From assembly GCF_001475935.1 (NCBI RefSeq), contig NZ_LDQA01000028.1:1-64000 (forward strand): a stretch of DNA of 64,000 nt, given 5' to 3'. Positions within the stretch are counted from its first letter, which is position 1; each line of letters begins with the position of its first letter. This document shows, one piece after another, positions 42,068 to 51,325 of this stretch. Under the pieces are notes generated by a model. It had not been told where the DNA came from, did not search any database, and saw nothing but the letters and a program-made list of their open reading frames with translations. Made by a program: the position numbers and the translations under genes. This DNA is from Aureimonas ureilytica. Its GTDB lineage: Bacteria; Pseudomonadota; Alphaproteobacteria; Rhizobiales; Rhizobiaceae.

Positions 42068-43263
42068 CGGCTATTCCCCTGCGCAGGCGTGGACGCGGCG
42101 GTACCCGTCAATTGCGAACGGGTAACGTTGGACGCGGCGGGCGCGGCCGATGTCGGCTGCGGCGCGGCGCTAGGAGCGGGTCGCTGCTGCAACTCGCCGA
42201 GCGGCAGGTAGGGCACGACGCCCTGCCCGCCTGCGGTCTGACCATCCATGATCACCTTGTTGGAATTGGCCAGAACCGATTCCATCGTTTCCAGATACAG
42301 GCGCTCGCGGATGATTTCCGGCGCGCGCTCGTAGGCGGTCAGAATGGAGGTGAAGCGTTGCGCCTCGCCCTGCGCTTCCTGCACGACGCGGTTCTTGTAG
42401 GCGGCGGCGTCCTCGCGGATCTGCACGGCTTCGCCCTGGGCGCGGCCGAGCTGCTCGTTGCGATACAGGCGCGCTTCTTCGATGAACTGCGACTCGTTCT
42501 GCTCGGCGCGCTGCACTTCCTCGAACGCATCGGCGACTTCCGGCGGCGGCGCGGCTTCTTCGATGGAGATCGCGTTGACTGTCAGACCCGCATTGTAGCT
42601 ATTGAGCGTCGCCTGCGTGATCTGGCGAACCTGCTCGGCAATGCCGGCGCGGTCGTTGCGGAACACGTCCTCGACCGGGCGACGGCCGACGACTTCGCGC
42701 ATGGCGCTTTCGGCGACCTGCCGCAGAACGCCCTGCGGGTCCTGCACGTTGAACAGATAAGCGACAGGGTTCTCGACGGAATAGAGAACGGCGAACTGGA
42801 CATCCACGATGTTCTGGTCGCCCGACAGCATGAGGCCGGAGGAATCGCCGCCCCGCTGGCCGCTGCCGATGGTGATCTGGTTTTCCACGATCGGAACGGT
42901 TTCGACCGTCTCGAAAGGCCACATCATCACATGCAGGCCGGGCTCGGAGAGTTCGGCGCGCGGCTTGCCGAACAGAAGCTCGACGCCGACCTCGTCCGGC
43001 TGCACGGTATAGACCGCGTTCAGAAGCCAGACCACGGCAAGGCCCGCGACCGCGAGGCCGCCCAGGGCCAGGCCACCGCCCGAACCACCGGACCCAGCCC
43101 CGCCGCCGGGCATCGCTCGGCGCAATCGGTCCTGCCCACGGCGCAGAATATCCTCGAGATCAGGCGAGTTGTTGCCGCCGGGCCGCGGTCCTTGCGGCCC
43201 CTGGCCCCACGGGCCACCGCCACCGCCACCGCCCCCTTTCCCCGTCTGATTGCTCCAGGGCAT
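42064..43263 (-). CDS. hflK: FtsH modulator HflK
   Basis: A 399-residue HflK. The cytoplasmic N-terminus is very Gly-rich (MPWSNQTGKGG and following), one membrane helix lies at about residues 68-88, and the SPFH domain follows (VQPDEVGVELLFGKP). The conserved ISIEEAAPPPEVADAFEEV is present, and the C-terminus is Ala/Pro/Ser rich. It pairs with HflC to modulate FtsH. The overlap with hflC indicates coupled translation. The transcription unit is presumably hflKC alone or together with folA upstream. Confidence 0.93.
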   Translation of the reverse strand: MPWSNQTGKGGGGGGGGPWGQGPQGPRPGGNNSPDLEDILRRGQDRLRRAMPGGGAGSGGSGGGLALGGLAVAGLAVVWLLNAVYTVQPDEVGVELLFGKPRAELSEPGLHVMMWPFETVETVPIVENQITIGSGQRGGDSSGLMLSGDQNIVDVQFAVLYSVENPVAYLFNVQDPQGVLRQVAESAMREVVGRRPVEDVFRNDRAGIAEQVRQITQATLNSYNAGLTVNAISIEEAAPPPEVADAFEEVQRAEQNESQFIEEARLYRNEQLGRAQGEAVQIREDAAAYKNRVVQEAQGEAQRFTSILTAYERAPEIIRERLYLETMESVLANSNKVIMDGQTAGGQGVVPYLPLGELQQRPAPSAAPQPTSAAPAASNVTRSQLTGTAASTPAQGNSR

Positions 43264-43447
43264 GTAGATCCTTCCACTCAGGTCCGGTCGCGGGCGATAC
43301 GTCGCCGCGACGCGAGAAACTCGTCGAAATGCTTATAGGAACTCGAAAAACCGCTTTCAACGCGCGGGCCGCCGTTTCGGCCCGGCGAAGGCGCGCATGG
43401 TTAGCGCGCGGCAACGAGCCTTGCGGGCGCTTCGACGCGCCGTGGCG

Positions 43448-43987
43448 TCACCTCGGTGGCGCGCCCGTGCGCTCCCAGGTCTCGAAGCGCATGGGCGCGC
43501 TATCCCTCGGATTTTGCGGCGGAGTCCGCTCACTGCGCCGCTCGAACCCCTCGTTCTCGAAATCGGGAAAGAACGTGTCGCCCGCCGGGTCGGCCTCGAC
43601 GCGCGTCAGCTCGATCCGGTCGATCTGCCCGAGAAAGTGATGATAGATCTCGCCTCCCCCCGCAATCACGATTTCGTTCGATCCGCGCGAGGCCGCCATC
43701 ATGCGCGCCGCCTTCAAAGCCGTTTCGGCATCTGCCACCGTCAGGACATCGGCCCGCTCGATCTCAGGGCGACGCGACAGGACGATCGTGTCGCGCCCGT
43801 CCAGCGCCTTGCCGATCGCCTCGAAGGTCTTGCGACCCATGATCATCGGCCGGCCGAGCGTCAGTTCGCGAAAATGCCGGAGATCGCTCGGCAGCGTCCA
43901 GGGCATCGCCCCCCGCGCCCCGATCACACGGTTGCGCGCCATGGCGACGACGGCGACAAGGCGGGGCGGACGATCGGTTTCGGACAT
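43448..43987 (-). CDS. folA: Dihydrofolate reductase
   Basis: A 179-residue dihydrofolate reductase, NADPH-dependent. Words in order: VAVVAMARNRVIGARGAMPW (residues 11-30), LPSDLRHFRELTLGRPMIMGRKTFEAIG, and DTIVLSR. The catalytic acid is the Asp in LPSDL. ATG 43987 starts MSETDRP; the frame open to 44179 adds hydrophobic sequence not in the family. It is head-to-head with thyX, whose enzyme does not make dihydrofolate, which is an unusual pairing. Confidence 0.93.
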   Translation of the reverse strand: MSETDRPPRLVAVVAMARNRVIGARGAMPWTLPSDLRHFRELTLGRPMIMGRKTFEAIGKALDGRDTIVLSRRPEIERADVLTVADAETALKAARMMAASRGSNEIVIAGGGEIYHHFLGQIDRIELTRVEADPAGDTFFPDFENEGFERRSERTPPQNPRDSAPMRFETWERTGAPPR

Positions 43988-44154
43988 GGGTGATAAATGA
44001 CTCGCTTCCAGAGCGCTCTCAGATAGAGAGAGCCCCCTGATAAGGAAGCGCAGGTCGACGAGTCGCTTCCTCATCGCGAGACGCTCGTAAGGCCACCTTA
44101 ACCACGGCCACGAGATAAGACAGGGCTGGAGGCGCTGCGCAGGCAGGCGGCCGA

Positions 44155-45141
44155 ATGGGGCTGATGCCAAGCCAGCCACCGCAACAGGAGACCGATCCCT
44201 TGAGCCAGTTCACCAGCGAGCAGATCGCGGAGATCGAGCTCCTGCGCTCGACGCGCTCCAGCACCATCCGCCCCGTGTCCGAGGGGCTCGAAGAGGTTCT
44301 CTATCAACCCATCCCGGTGCTCGACCACGGCTTCGTGCGCGTCATCGACTATATGGGCAATGACGATGCCGTGGTGCAGGCGGCCCGCGTGTCCTATGGG
44401 CGCGGCACCAAGCGCGTGTCGGAAGATCGCGGCCTGATCAACTATCTCCTGCGCCATTGGCACACGACGCCTTTCGAGATGGCCGAGATCAAGCTGCATG
44501 TGAAACTGCCGATCTTCGTCGCGCGCCAGTGGATTCGCCATCGCATGGCCAGCGTCAACGAATATTCGGCGCGCTATTCCGTGCTCGACCGCGAATTCTA
44601 TATTCCCGCGCCCGAGCATCTGGCCGCACAATCGGCCTCCAACCGTCAGGGACGCGGCGAGGTTCTGGAGGGCGACGAAGCAGCAGCCGTTCTCGACATG
44701 CTGCGTCAGGACGCCGGCCGCGCCTATGACGATTACGCCTTCATGCTGAACGAAGGCGGCGAGGATGAAAGCCGCAAGGGTCTGGCGCGCGAGTTGGCCC
44801 GCATGAACCTTTCGCTCAACTTCTATACCCAGTGGTACTGGAAGGCGGACCTCCACAATTTCATGAGCTTCCTGCGCCTTCGAGCCGACCCGCACGCGCA
44901 ATATGAAATCCGCGCCTATGCCGATGTGATGATCGACCTCCTGAAGCGTTGGGTGCCGATCACGCACGAAGCCTTCATGGAGCATCGCTTCGGCGCGGCG
45001 CAACTGTCCGCGACCGCAATCCAGGCCGTGCGCCGCATGATTGCGGGCGAGACGCTGGATCAGGTGTCGAGCGGGCTGACCAAGCGCGAATGGGGCGAGC
45101 TTTGCGCGGTGCTCGGCCTACCCGAGACCGCCACGAAGTAA
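44155..45141 (+). CDS. thyX: Flavin-dependent thymidylate synthase
   Basis: A 328-residue ThyX. It methylates dUMP to dTMP using FAD, NADPH and methylenetetrahydrofolate and releases tetrahydrofolate. The signature RHRxxSxNEYSxRY is present as [14 protein letters not shown] (about residues 126-139). It is longer than the classic 220-residue enzymes, as in other Hyphomicrobiales. ATG 44155 is the first; others at 44164 and further down are possible since the first 30 residues are poorly conserved. Head-to-head with folA; a terminator follows. Confidence 0.95.
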   Translation: MGLMPSQPPQQETDPLSQFTSEQIAEIELLRSTRSSTIRPVSEGLEEVLYQPIPVLDHGFVRVIDYMGNDDAVVQAARVSYGRGTKRVSEDRGLINYLLRHWHTTPFEMAEIKLHVKLPIFVARQWIRHRMASVNEYSARYSVLDREFYIPAPEHLAAQSASNRQGRGEVLEGDEAAAVLDMLRQDAGRAYDDYAFMLNEGGEDESRKGLARELARMNLSLNFYTQWYWKADLHNFMSFLRLRADPHAQYEIRAYADVMIDLLKRWVPITHEAFMEHRFGAAQLSATAIQAVRRMIAGETLDQVSSGLTKREWGELCAVLGLPETATK

Positions 45142-45151
45142 GACGCATTGG

Positions 45152-45180
45152 AAAGGAGCCGAAGACCCTCGGCTCCTTTT
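45152..45180 (+). terminator. Rho-independent terminator after thyX
   Basis: AAGGAGCCGA (45153-45162) and TCGGCTCCTT (45169-45178) form a perfect 10-bp stem ending in TTTT. Confidence 0.9.
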
Positions 45181-45413
45181 CTGTTTGGGTCGGATCACTT
45201 CGCCGGCCAGGGCCGCCTCTTCGATTACCTTCGTGACGGCTGCGGCCCTGACCGATTCGCGAGGTCGGTTCCTCAATCGAGATGGACGGCCTCTTTCCCG
45301 ATCTGGCGGAGCGGGTTCACGCGCTGCTTCGCGCGATGGGACGCGGATGAGCCCAGCCGGCCTCAGCGAAACGGCGCAATCTTACGCAGAGATTGCATGT
45401 TACGATTTCGGGC

Positions 45414-45442
45414 CTTTTCACCAATGCCGCGAGTGCCTATAT
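45414..45442 (+). promoter_or_regulatory. Likely sigma-70 promoter of ssrA
   Basis: CTTTTC (45414-45419), 17 bases, then CTATAT (45437-45442). The -10 matches the rhizobial CTATAT consensus; the -35 is a weak match to CTTGAC. Transcription would start near 45450, at the 5' side of the tmRNA acceptor piece. Confidence 0.55.
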
Positions 45443-45450
45443 TCGCGGAG

Positions 45451-45745
45451 CCGGACTTGATCCGGCTATGGCAATAAACGGCCGATGTAATAAACCTTTC
45501 GGACCCGGGGGCGGTACCCGGCGCCTCCACCTGAGCCCACCCCGGCGATCGTCGCGCCGTGGGTTGAGGCGGGGGCGAAATAGGATCGACGAGGGCGTAA
45601 AAATCGGACTTTTGCTCGGCATGGTACCACCGTCATCGGGCTGTAAAAGTAGTTGCCAACGACAACTATGCGGAAGTCCGTCTCGCCGCGTAATGCGGTG
45701 CGATAACTTCGAATCAAGCCCTAGTGGTTCGCACTTCTAGGCGGG
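45451..45745 (+). ncRNA. ssrA: Circularly permuted two-piece tmRNA
   Basis: The acceptor piece comes first, ending CGCCTCCACC at 45531, with the T-arm stem CCGGG/CCCGG just before it. After a 39-base spacer the coding piece starts at 45571 with GGGGGCGAAATAGGATCGAC. GGGGGCG (45571-45577) pairs with CGCCTCC (45522-45528) as the acceptor stem. The tag reading frame is 45655-45693, ANDNYAEVRLAA then TAA. This is the permuted gene type of alphaproteobacteria. tmRNA rescues stalled ribosomes and tags the peptide for proteolysis. Outer limits are approximate. Confidence 0.93.
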
Positions 45746-45749
45746 GCTC

Positions 45750-45783
45750 GGAGGCGCCTGGCAACAGAAGCCTCCACCTTTTT
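45750..45783 (+). terminator. Terminator of ssrA
   Basis: GGAGGC (45750-45755) and GCCTCC (45770-45775) form the stem, followed by ACC and a run of five T. Confidence 0.75.
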
Positions 45784-45830
45784 ATACGGCGCCAGCCCGG
45801 CTGCCATGTCTGCGAGTTCAGGACGACCGA

Positions 45831-46427
45831 ATGGGTCAGGATCTTATCCGTTACGATGTTCTGGCGCAGGACGCTCTGCGCGGCGTCATCCGCAAGGTAT
45901 TGGGCGAGGTCGTCAAGACCGGTCTGCCCGGCGATCATCATTTCTTCATCACCTTCCTCACCTCCGCTCCGGGTGTTCGCATCTCGTCCCGGCTGCGCGA
46001 GAAGTACCCCGAGCTGATAACCATCGTCATCCAGCATCAGTATTGGGACCTGTCGGTGACAGACACCTCCTTCGAGGTCGGCCTGTCCTTCTCCGATATC
46101 CCCGAGCGTCTGCTGATTCCCTTCAGCGCGATTCGCGGCTTCTACGACCCGGCTGTGAACTTCGAACTCGAATTCGACGTCCGCGATATGGACGCGGCCA
46201 ACTCCCAGACCGAAGACAGCCCGGCTCCGACCGCGCTCGCCCCTGTCGCGACTTCCCCTGCCCCTGTGGCGGTTGCCGCTCCCGCTAAGCCCGCTGCGGC
46301 CGCGCGCAAGGAGACGGCGGCCAAGAGCGCCAGCGAGCCGAGCAAGGACGCCGAGAAGGCCGAGGACAAGCCGGCCGAGAAGAGCGCCGAGGTCGTGTCT
46401 CTGGACGCATTCCGCAAGAAGCCCTGA
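45831..46427 (+). CDS. sspB: ClpXP adaptor SspB (alpha type)
   Basis: A 198-residue SspB of the alphaproteobacterial type. The SspB fold occupies about residues 3-122 (words LIRYDVLAQDALRGVIRKV, GDHHFFITFLT and IPFSAIRGFYDP), then an Ala/Pro/Lys-rich linker of about 60 residues, ending in VVSLDAFRKKP. This last part fits the short C-terminal motif by which SspB docks on ClpX. It delivers tmRNA-tagged proteins to ClpXP, and ssrA lies directly upstream, so tag and adaptor are neighbours. ATG 45831 is the natural start. Confidence 0.92.
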   Translation: MGQDLIRYDVLAQDALRGVIRKVLGEVVKTGLPGDHHFFITFLTSAPGVRISSRLREKYPELITIVIQHQYWDLSVTDTSFEVGLSFSDIPERLLIPFSAIRGFYDPAVNFELEFDVRDMDAANSQTEDSPAPTALAPVATSPAPVAVAAPAKPAAAARKETAAKSASEPSKDAEKAEDKPAEKSAEVVSLDAFRKKP

Positions 46428-46432
46428 GCGCG

Positions 46433-46618
46433 ATGGGCGAGGTCGTCAATCTTCGGATGGCCCGCAAACGGTCCGAGCGGGCGGCGGCAGAGTCCAAGGC
46501 CGCCGAGAACCGCACTCGCCACGGCCGCAGCAAGGCCGAGCGGGAACGCGAGGCGATCGAAAAAGAGCGCACAGAGCGTCAGCTTGACGGGGCGCTTCGC
46601 GATCCACCGGCCCCATGA
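46433..46618 (+). CDS. DUF4169 small basic protein
   Basis: A 61-residue, highly charged helical protein starting MGEVVNLRMARKR and rich in Arg, Glu, Lys and Ala. This is the DUF4169 family, found after sspB in many Hyphomicrobiales; no function is known. It starts six bases after the sspB stop and overlaps the next gene by four bases (ATGA), so it is part of the sspB operon. Confidence 0.8.
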   Translation: MGEVVNLRMARKRSERAAAESKAAENRTRHGRSKAEREREAIEKERTERQLDGALRDPPAP

Positions 46619-47268
46619 TCGAGAAGCATTCGCTTTCAATTCGAGGCCATCGCACATCGATCAGCGTCGAGGCCCCCTTTTGGGCCGAGTTGAACCGCCT
46701 TGCGAACATGGCGGGATGCGCCGTCGCCGAGCTTGTTGCGCGTATCGACAGCGAGCGCCTGCCCGAGACCAATCTCTCCTCCGCCATCCGCCTGCATGTT
46801 CTCCAGGAGTCGTTGCGAAAAGCGCAGACGCCCGCAGAGCGTGGCGACACATCCCATGTGATCCTGTCGCATGTCTATCTCGGCACGGATGATTTCGAAC
46901 GCTCGCTTCGCTTCTGGGCCGCGATCGCGCGCGAGATGGGCCTGCGCTTCCGCTTCGAAGATGGCGAGCGCGGCTGGGCGGGATGGCAGCCGGCCGACGC
47001 CGATCGCCCGCTTTTCCTGATCGGCCGGCCGGAGAATGGCGCTCCCGCCTCCATTGGCAACGGAACGATGATCGCCTTCAACCTGGGCAGCCATGCTCTT
47101 GTGGACCGCGTTCACGCGCTGGCGTTGGCGCTTGGCGGCCGCGACGAAGGCGCGCCGGGCCTGCGGCCGCATTATCACCCGAACTATTACGGCGCGTATT
47201 TCCGCGACCGCGACGGCCACAAGATCGGCCTTGCCTGCCATCGGCCAGATGGTGGCTCGTCTCCGTAA
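46615..47268 (+). CDS. Ribbon-helix-helix domain fused to a VOC (glyoxalase-like) domain
   Basis: A 217-residue protein of two parts. Residues 1-73 form the ribbon-helix-helix protein usually found alone at this place (SLSIRGHRTSISVEAPFW, and a helix ending NLSSAIRLHVLQ). Residues about 85-205 are a VOC-type domain starting SHVILSHVYLGTDDFERSLRFW, with HYHPNYYGAYFRDRDGHKIGL near the end. The reading frame is unbroken. VOC proteins bind metals and small molecules; here it might sense a ligand for the DNA-binding half. A GTG at 46858 could start the second part separately. It is cotranscribed with sspB. Confidence 0.75.
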   Translation: MIEKHSLSIRGHRTSISVEAPFWAELNRLANMAGCAVAELVARIDSERLPETNLSSAIRLHVLQESLRKAQTPAERGDTSHVILSHVYLGTDDFERSLRFWAAIAREMGLRFRFEDGERGWAGWQPADADRPLFLIGRPENGAPASIGNGTMIAFNLGSHALVDRVHALALALGGRDEGAPGLRPHYHPNYYGAYFRDRDGHKIGLACHRPDGGSSP

Positions 47269-47395
47269 CGGGAGCGGCCTGCCGCTTTCGCGGGGGCTCT
47301 GCGGCGCTCACAGCGCCCGCGAGAACCATCCCTCACACGGCCGAAGCGGCTCCCAAGTTTTTGGTGCAAGCTCGTCCGACCATCCATGCGCGCCT

Positions 47396-50300
47396 TCAGA
47401 ACCGCTGAAGCGGCCCGACGCCCGGCAGATCGCGGAAGCCTTCATTCGGCTGCGGCGGCGGCACGGCAACGGGCGGGGCTTCGAGTTCGAGCGCGGCCGG
47501 CGCGGGGACTGAGCGCTGCGGCGCAGGTTGAGGACGCGCGGCCGCCTCCTCGGCGCGCCGCCGTTCCGCCTCCGCCGCCTCGCGTTCGCGCTGTTCGACC
47601 TCGGCTCGGCGCGCGTCTTCTTCGGCTTTGATGCGCGCGTCGCGAAGGGTCTGACGGGTCTTTTCGCGCGCCTCGTAGAAACGTGTTTCCCGGCGCAGAC
47701 GAACCGTTTCGCGCAGCGCCTCCTCCAAGGTCCGTACGCGTGCCTGCTCCAGCTGATAGGCGCGCGAGGCGAGATAGCTGGTCAGCGGCTCGACACCCAT
47801 CGCCCGGCGCGGCGTGGCGAGCGTTCCCGACAGGTCGTAGATCAGGGCGGGATCGGGCGCGTCCACCACGTCCGCCTCCTCGGGCTTGGGCAGCGCCAGT
47901 TCGAATCGACCGGACAGAGCGCGATCGGCGAGGCCGATGCGGGCCTCCCCGGACAAGACCTCTCTGGCTGCGTCCAGACGGATCGGCCCGATCTGCAAGG
48001 CGCCATTGGCAAGGCGCAGCGGAGCCGTGATGGAACTCGCAGTCAGGCTCTGGCCGCGCTGAGCGGCGTCGACGAGACGCGCCACGGCGTCCGATGTCGC
48101 CGAGAAGCCCGGCTTGCCGGCTTCCTCCAGCACCGAACCCATGAGGCTCGGAGCAACCGCGGAAATCTCCGCATCCGTCAGAGTCGCCTCGCCGGTTCCG
48201 TCCACCGAGAGCCTCAGCGCATCGAAACTCTGGCCGCCCGCCTTGAAACTCAACCGACCGCCGAGAACACCTGAGAGGATGGCATTCTCGCCCTCCCCGA
48301 GCCGGACCGGACGGCCTTCGATATCGAGCGTCCACTCCGTACCGACCAGACCGCCGACATTGCTGAATCGGCCGCGCCCTTCCAGTCGCCCCTCGCCGAT
48401 CTTGGCAGCGAAGGTCGGCACGGACAGCTCGGTCGCGGAACCGTTCAACTGCGCGCTGATATTGGTCATCTCAATCGGCGCCCCATCCAGCGCGCCGGCT
48501 TCCAGAGACAGGCGGAGGGGCCGCTGCGGCAGAAGCGGCGCGGCGAAGGCACGCGTCCCCACGCCCTCCCCCTCGGGAACGATGCCGGTGAGGATGGTCT
48601 GCAGCCAGTCCAGCGAGAGATGGTCGAGCTTCAGACGGCCGATCATGTCGCTGCCGCCGGCAGCGGACAATTGCCCCTCGACAGGCTGTCCGTTCACATG
48701 CCCTCGAACATCGCTCACCACCCAGTCACCGCCGAACCAGCGAAGCTGCGCTCCGCCTTCCACCGGCAGCGCCTCGAGCCCCTGGCCGGCTGCGATGCCG
48801 AGCGTCGTCAGCCAAAGCGCTGCGTCGTCGCTGCTGAGGGTCAGGCGTCCGTCGAGCGAGCGAAGCCCGGCCGGCGACAGCACCGCCATCCCCTCCAACG
48901 CCACGCGGCTGCCGGGCGCTTCGCCGCTCAGCGACACCGCCGCGCCCTCGCCAGGATTGCCGGAACTGGTGAGGCGCACCGACAAGGGACCGGGCGCACC
49001 GAGGTCGAGTGTGGAGAGACCGAGCTGGCCGAGAAGCTCCACCGGCTTCTCGTTGCGCAGCCCCATCTCCAATCCGAAGCGGCCGTCCTTCCAGGCGGCG
49101 GCGAGACCGTTTTCGAGCGCCAGCCGCACGGTGAGTTCGGTTCCAGCGGCCGTACCCGCAAGCTCGGCCACAAGATCGGTGCGGCCCGCGATTGCGGTGG
49201 GCGAGACCGTTCCGCTCAGAGCCAGAGGCCCGAGCGAAGCCGCTCGCGCATCGGCCACTTGCAGAAGCGGGCTGTCCGGCAGACGCGAGCGCAGGAAGGC
49301 GAGGAAGCGGGCCGGCTCATCGGCCGAAACATCGAGGCTGAGATCGGGCGCCGGCGCGCTGGAAAGGTTCGCGACTGTGCCTTCCACATGAAGATCGGCC
49401 CCGGCCAACCCGTCCGCGTCGAAGGAGCCGATATCGAGAGCGTCACCCGACAGCGCCATATCCGCCTCGACATGATCAGCCACCACGCCAGCATAGCGCA
49501 GCGGGCCGGCAGCCCATTGCAGCTCGATACGCTCGGGAACACCGCCCGCCGGCTGCGGGCGAAGCCGGGCCAGCGCCAGCAGCGGTTCGAGATCCACCGC
49601 ACCGCCGCGCAGCTCCACATCGGTCGTGATGCCTTCCGGGCGCACCGCGCGGTCGATCTCGCCGCGCAGCGTCTGGCCGCCGAGATTGAGTTCCAAATCG
49701 TCGAGGCTCTGATCGCTCGCGCTGAGATTCACCTTGGCCTGTAGGCCGGCTTGATCGAGCTGCGCCAGCGCGGGGATGCCGCCCAGCCCGGCCCAGCCGA
49801 AGAAGCTCGCCGGCTGGCGCGCCGCCACCAGAAGCGAGCCGCGAAAGCCCGGCTTGGCGCTGAGATCGGCGAGGCCGGATGCTTCCACCAGGGTGCGGCC
49901 GGGAAACTCGCCGCTCAGCTTGTCGATCGACCAGCCCTCCTGCGAGGGCGAGCCGGCAAAGCTGACTTGGCGGATCGACGTGTCGCCGATCGTCACGATC
50001 GGCAGCGACAGGCGCAGCCGGCCGGGCAAGGGGCTGGCGGGAAGGCGCGACAGCGCTTCGCGAATGCCGGCGATCCGCTCCGGCAGGCTCGGGGCCGTGC
50101 CGCTCGTGCTCTCGGCAGGCGCGAGCCGGTCGAGATCGACTTCCTGCCCGGACAGGTCGACGTCGAAATGAGGAATGGGCCCGAAATTCAGGCTCGCCGC
50201 GCCGGTGACGAGATAGGGCGCTTCCGCAGCCCCGACCGAGGCGCGCAGATCGGACAGAGCGACGAGTTGCGGCGAGAGTGTGAAACCCGCCTGCATCTGG

Positions 50301-51088
50301 ATCGGCGGCGTGGGCGCGTTCCCGGTCTCGCGCTGCCCGGCTGCCTGAGCCTTCTGCACGGCAAAAGGCGTGCGGAACGTCACCGTCCCGTCCAGCATCG
50401 GCTTGCCCGGCACGCGCGATGCCGTCCCCGACAGGCTGACCGAGAGGCTCGGCACGTCGGACTCGGCCGTGACGCGCAGAGGCAGCGTCCCGTCGCCGGG
50501 CGCAACCCCGGTGGAGAGGCTGACGCGCAGGAGCCGGCCGTCGAGACGCAGCGTGCCCGCGCCCGTGATCGGGCCGAGCAGCGAGCGGGCCGAGAGATCG
50601 GCGTCGATGTCGCTCAGTTGAATCCGTCGATCCACCCGTTGATCGGTCAGAGCAACGGAGCCGCCGGCGATCCGCACTTTTTCGAAGACCACCGGCAGAT
50701 TGGCGGGAAGCTGCGAGGCGGCGACGGGCCAGCGAACCTGTCCGGCCTTGTCGATATCAAGCGACAAATTGGGCTGGTCCATCTCCGTGTTGAAGATGCG
50801 GACCTCGCCCGACAAGAAGGGCGCCAACTCGGCGTCCATTCGAAACGCACTCAGCGTCAGGATCGGATCGCCGGCATCCCCCACCACCACGTCGTTGAAG
50901 GCAATGGAGGGGAAGGGCAAAAGCCGCGCCGACACCGCGCCGCGCACCTCGACCGGCTGGCCGAGCAGGCGCGAGGTTTCCGTCTCGAAGGCCGAGCGAT
51001 AGGTCGTCCAGTCCACGAAGCGCGGGCCGACCCAGAGCGCCAGAAGACATGCGATCAAGACGCCGCCAAGGATGATGAACAGCCGCAA
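47396..51088 (-). CDS. Large AsmA-family protein
   Basis: A 1230-residue AsmA/TamB-like protein. One N-terminal membrane helix (about residues 3-20) is followed by the AsmA start RFVDWTTYRSAFETETSRLLGQPVEV and a very long beta-strand-rich body, as in proteins that bridge the periplasm and move or regulate lipids. Residues about 1130-1200 form an Arg/Glu/Ala coiled coil, then a Pro-rich end. Membership is clear from the N-terminus; the task is not. It is transcribed leftward, with the UvrD gene starting in the opposite direction 238 bases away. Confidence 0.85.
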   Translation of the reverse strand: MRLFIILGGVLIACLLALWVGPRFVDWTTYRSAFETETSRLLGQPVEVRGAVSARLLPFPSIAFNDVVVGDAGDPILTLSAFRMDAELAPFLSGEVRIFNTEMDQPNLSLDIDKAGQVRWPVAASQLPANLPVVFEKVRIAGGSVALTDQRVDRRIQLSDIDADLSARSLLGPITGAGTLRLDGRLLRVSLSTGVAPGDGTLPLRVTAESDVPSLSVSLSGTASRVPGKPMLDGTVTFRTPFAVQKAQAAGQRETGNAPTPPIQMQAGFTLSPQLVALSDLRASVGAAEAPYLVTGAASLNFGPIPHFDVDLSGQEVDLDRLAPAESTSGTAPSLPERIAGIREALSRLPASPLPGRLRLSLPIVTIGDTSIRQVSFAGSPSQEGWSIDKLSGEFPGRTLVEASGLADLSAKPGFRGSLLVAARQPASFFGWAGLGGIPALAQLDQAGLQAKVNLSASDQSLDDLELNLGGQTLRGEIDRAVRPEGITTDVELRGGAVDLEPLLALARLRPQPAGGVPERIELQWAAGPLRYAGVVADHVEADMALSGDALDIGSFDADGLAGADLHVEGTVANLSSAPAPDLSLDVSADEPARFLAFLRSRLPDSPLLQVADARAASLGPLALSGTVSPTAIAGRTDLVAELAGTAAGTELTVRLALENGLAAAWKDGRFGLEMGLRNEKPVELLGQLGLSTLDLGAPGPLSVRLTSSGNPGEGAAVSLSGEAPGSRVALEGMAVLSPAGLRSLDGRLTLSSDDAALWLTTLGIAAGQGLEALPVEGGAQLRWFGGDWVVSDVRGHVNGQPVEGQLSAAGGSDMIGRLKLDHLSLDWLQTILTGIVPEGEGVGTRAFAAPLLPQRPLRLSLEAGALDGAPIEMTNISAQLNGSATELSVPTFAAKIGEGRLEGRGRFSNVGGLVGTEWTLDIEGRPVRLGEGENAILSGVLGGRLSFKAGGQSFDALRLSVDGTGEATLTDAEISAVAPSLMGSVLEEAGKPGFSATSDAVARLVDAAQRGQSLTASSITAPLRLANGALQIGPIRLDAAREVLSGEARIGLADRALSGRFELALPKPEEADVVDAPDPALIYDLSGTLATPRRAMGVEPLTSYLASRAYQLEQARVRTLEEALRETVRLRRETRFYEAREKTRQTLRDARIKAEEDARRAEVEQREREAAEAERRRAEEAAARPQPAPQRSVPAPAALELEAPPVAVPPPQPNEGFRDLPGVGPLQRF

Positions 51089-51284
51089 GCCCGCAGGTCC
51101 CTTTACGTCGAATCATTCGGGCCGCTGGCCCTAGCTTTCAGAAATCCTAACAGTTTTGCCGCTCGCCGGTCATGCGGCTTGGCGCGCGGCGGTTAAGATC
51201 GCGCTTTAGAAGCCCCTCTCTCTCCACAAGGGCGGGGCGATGTGCCACCCGCTCCTCCCCTCTTTGCCGCAAGGCCGCCGACAT

Positions 51285-51299
51285 GTTCCCCTAGTGTTC
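51285..51299 (+). promoter_or_regulatory. LexA (SOS) box upstream of the UvrD-like gene
   Basis: GTTC (51285-51288), seven bases, GTTC (51296-51299): a perfect match to the GTTC-N7-GTTC LexA operator of alphaproteobacteria, ending 26 bases before the start of the helicase gene. No other such box was seen near its divergent neighbour's start. Confidence 0.75.
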
Positions 51300-51325
51300 C
51301 CTGCAGAATCCATTAAGTAGTCGGC

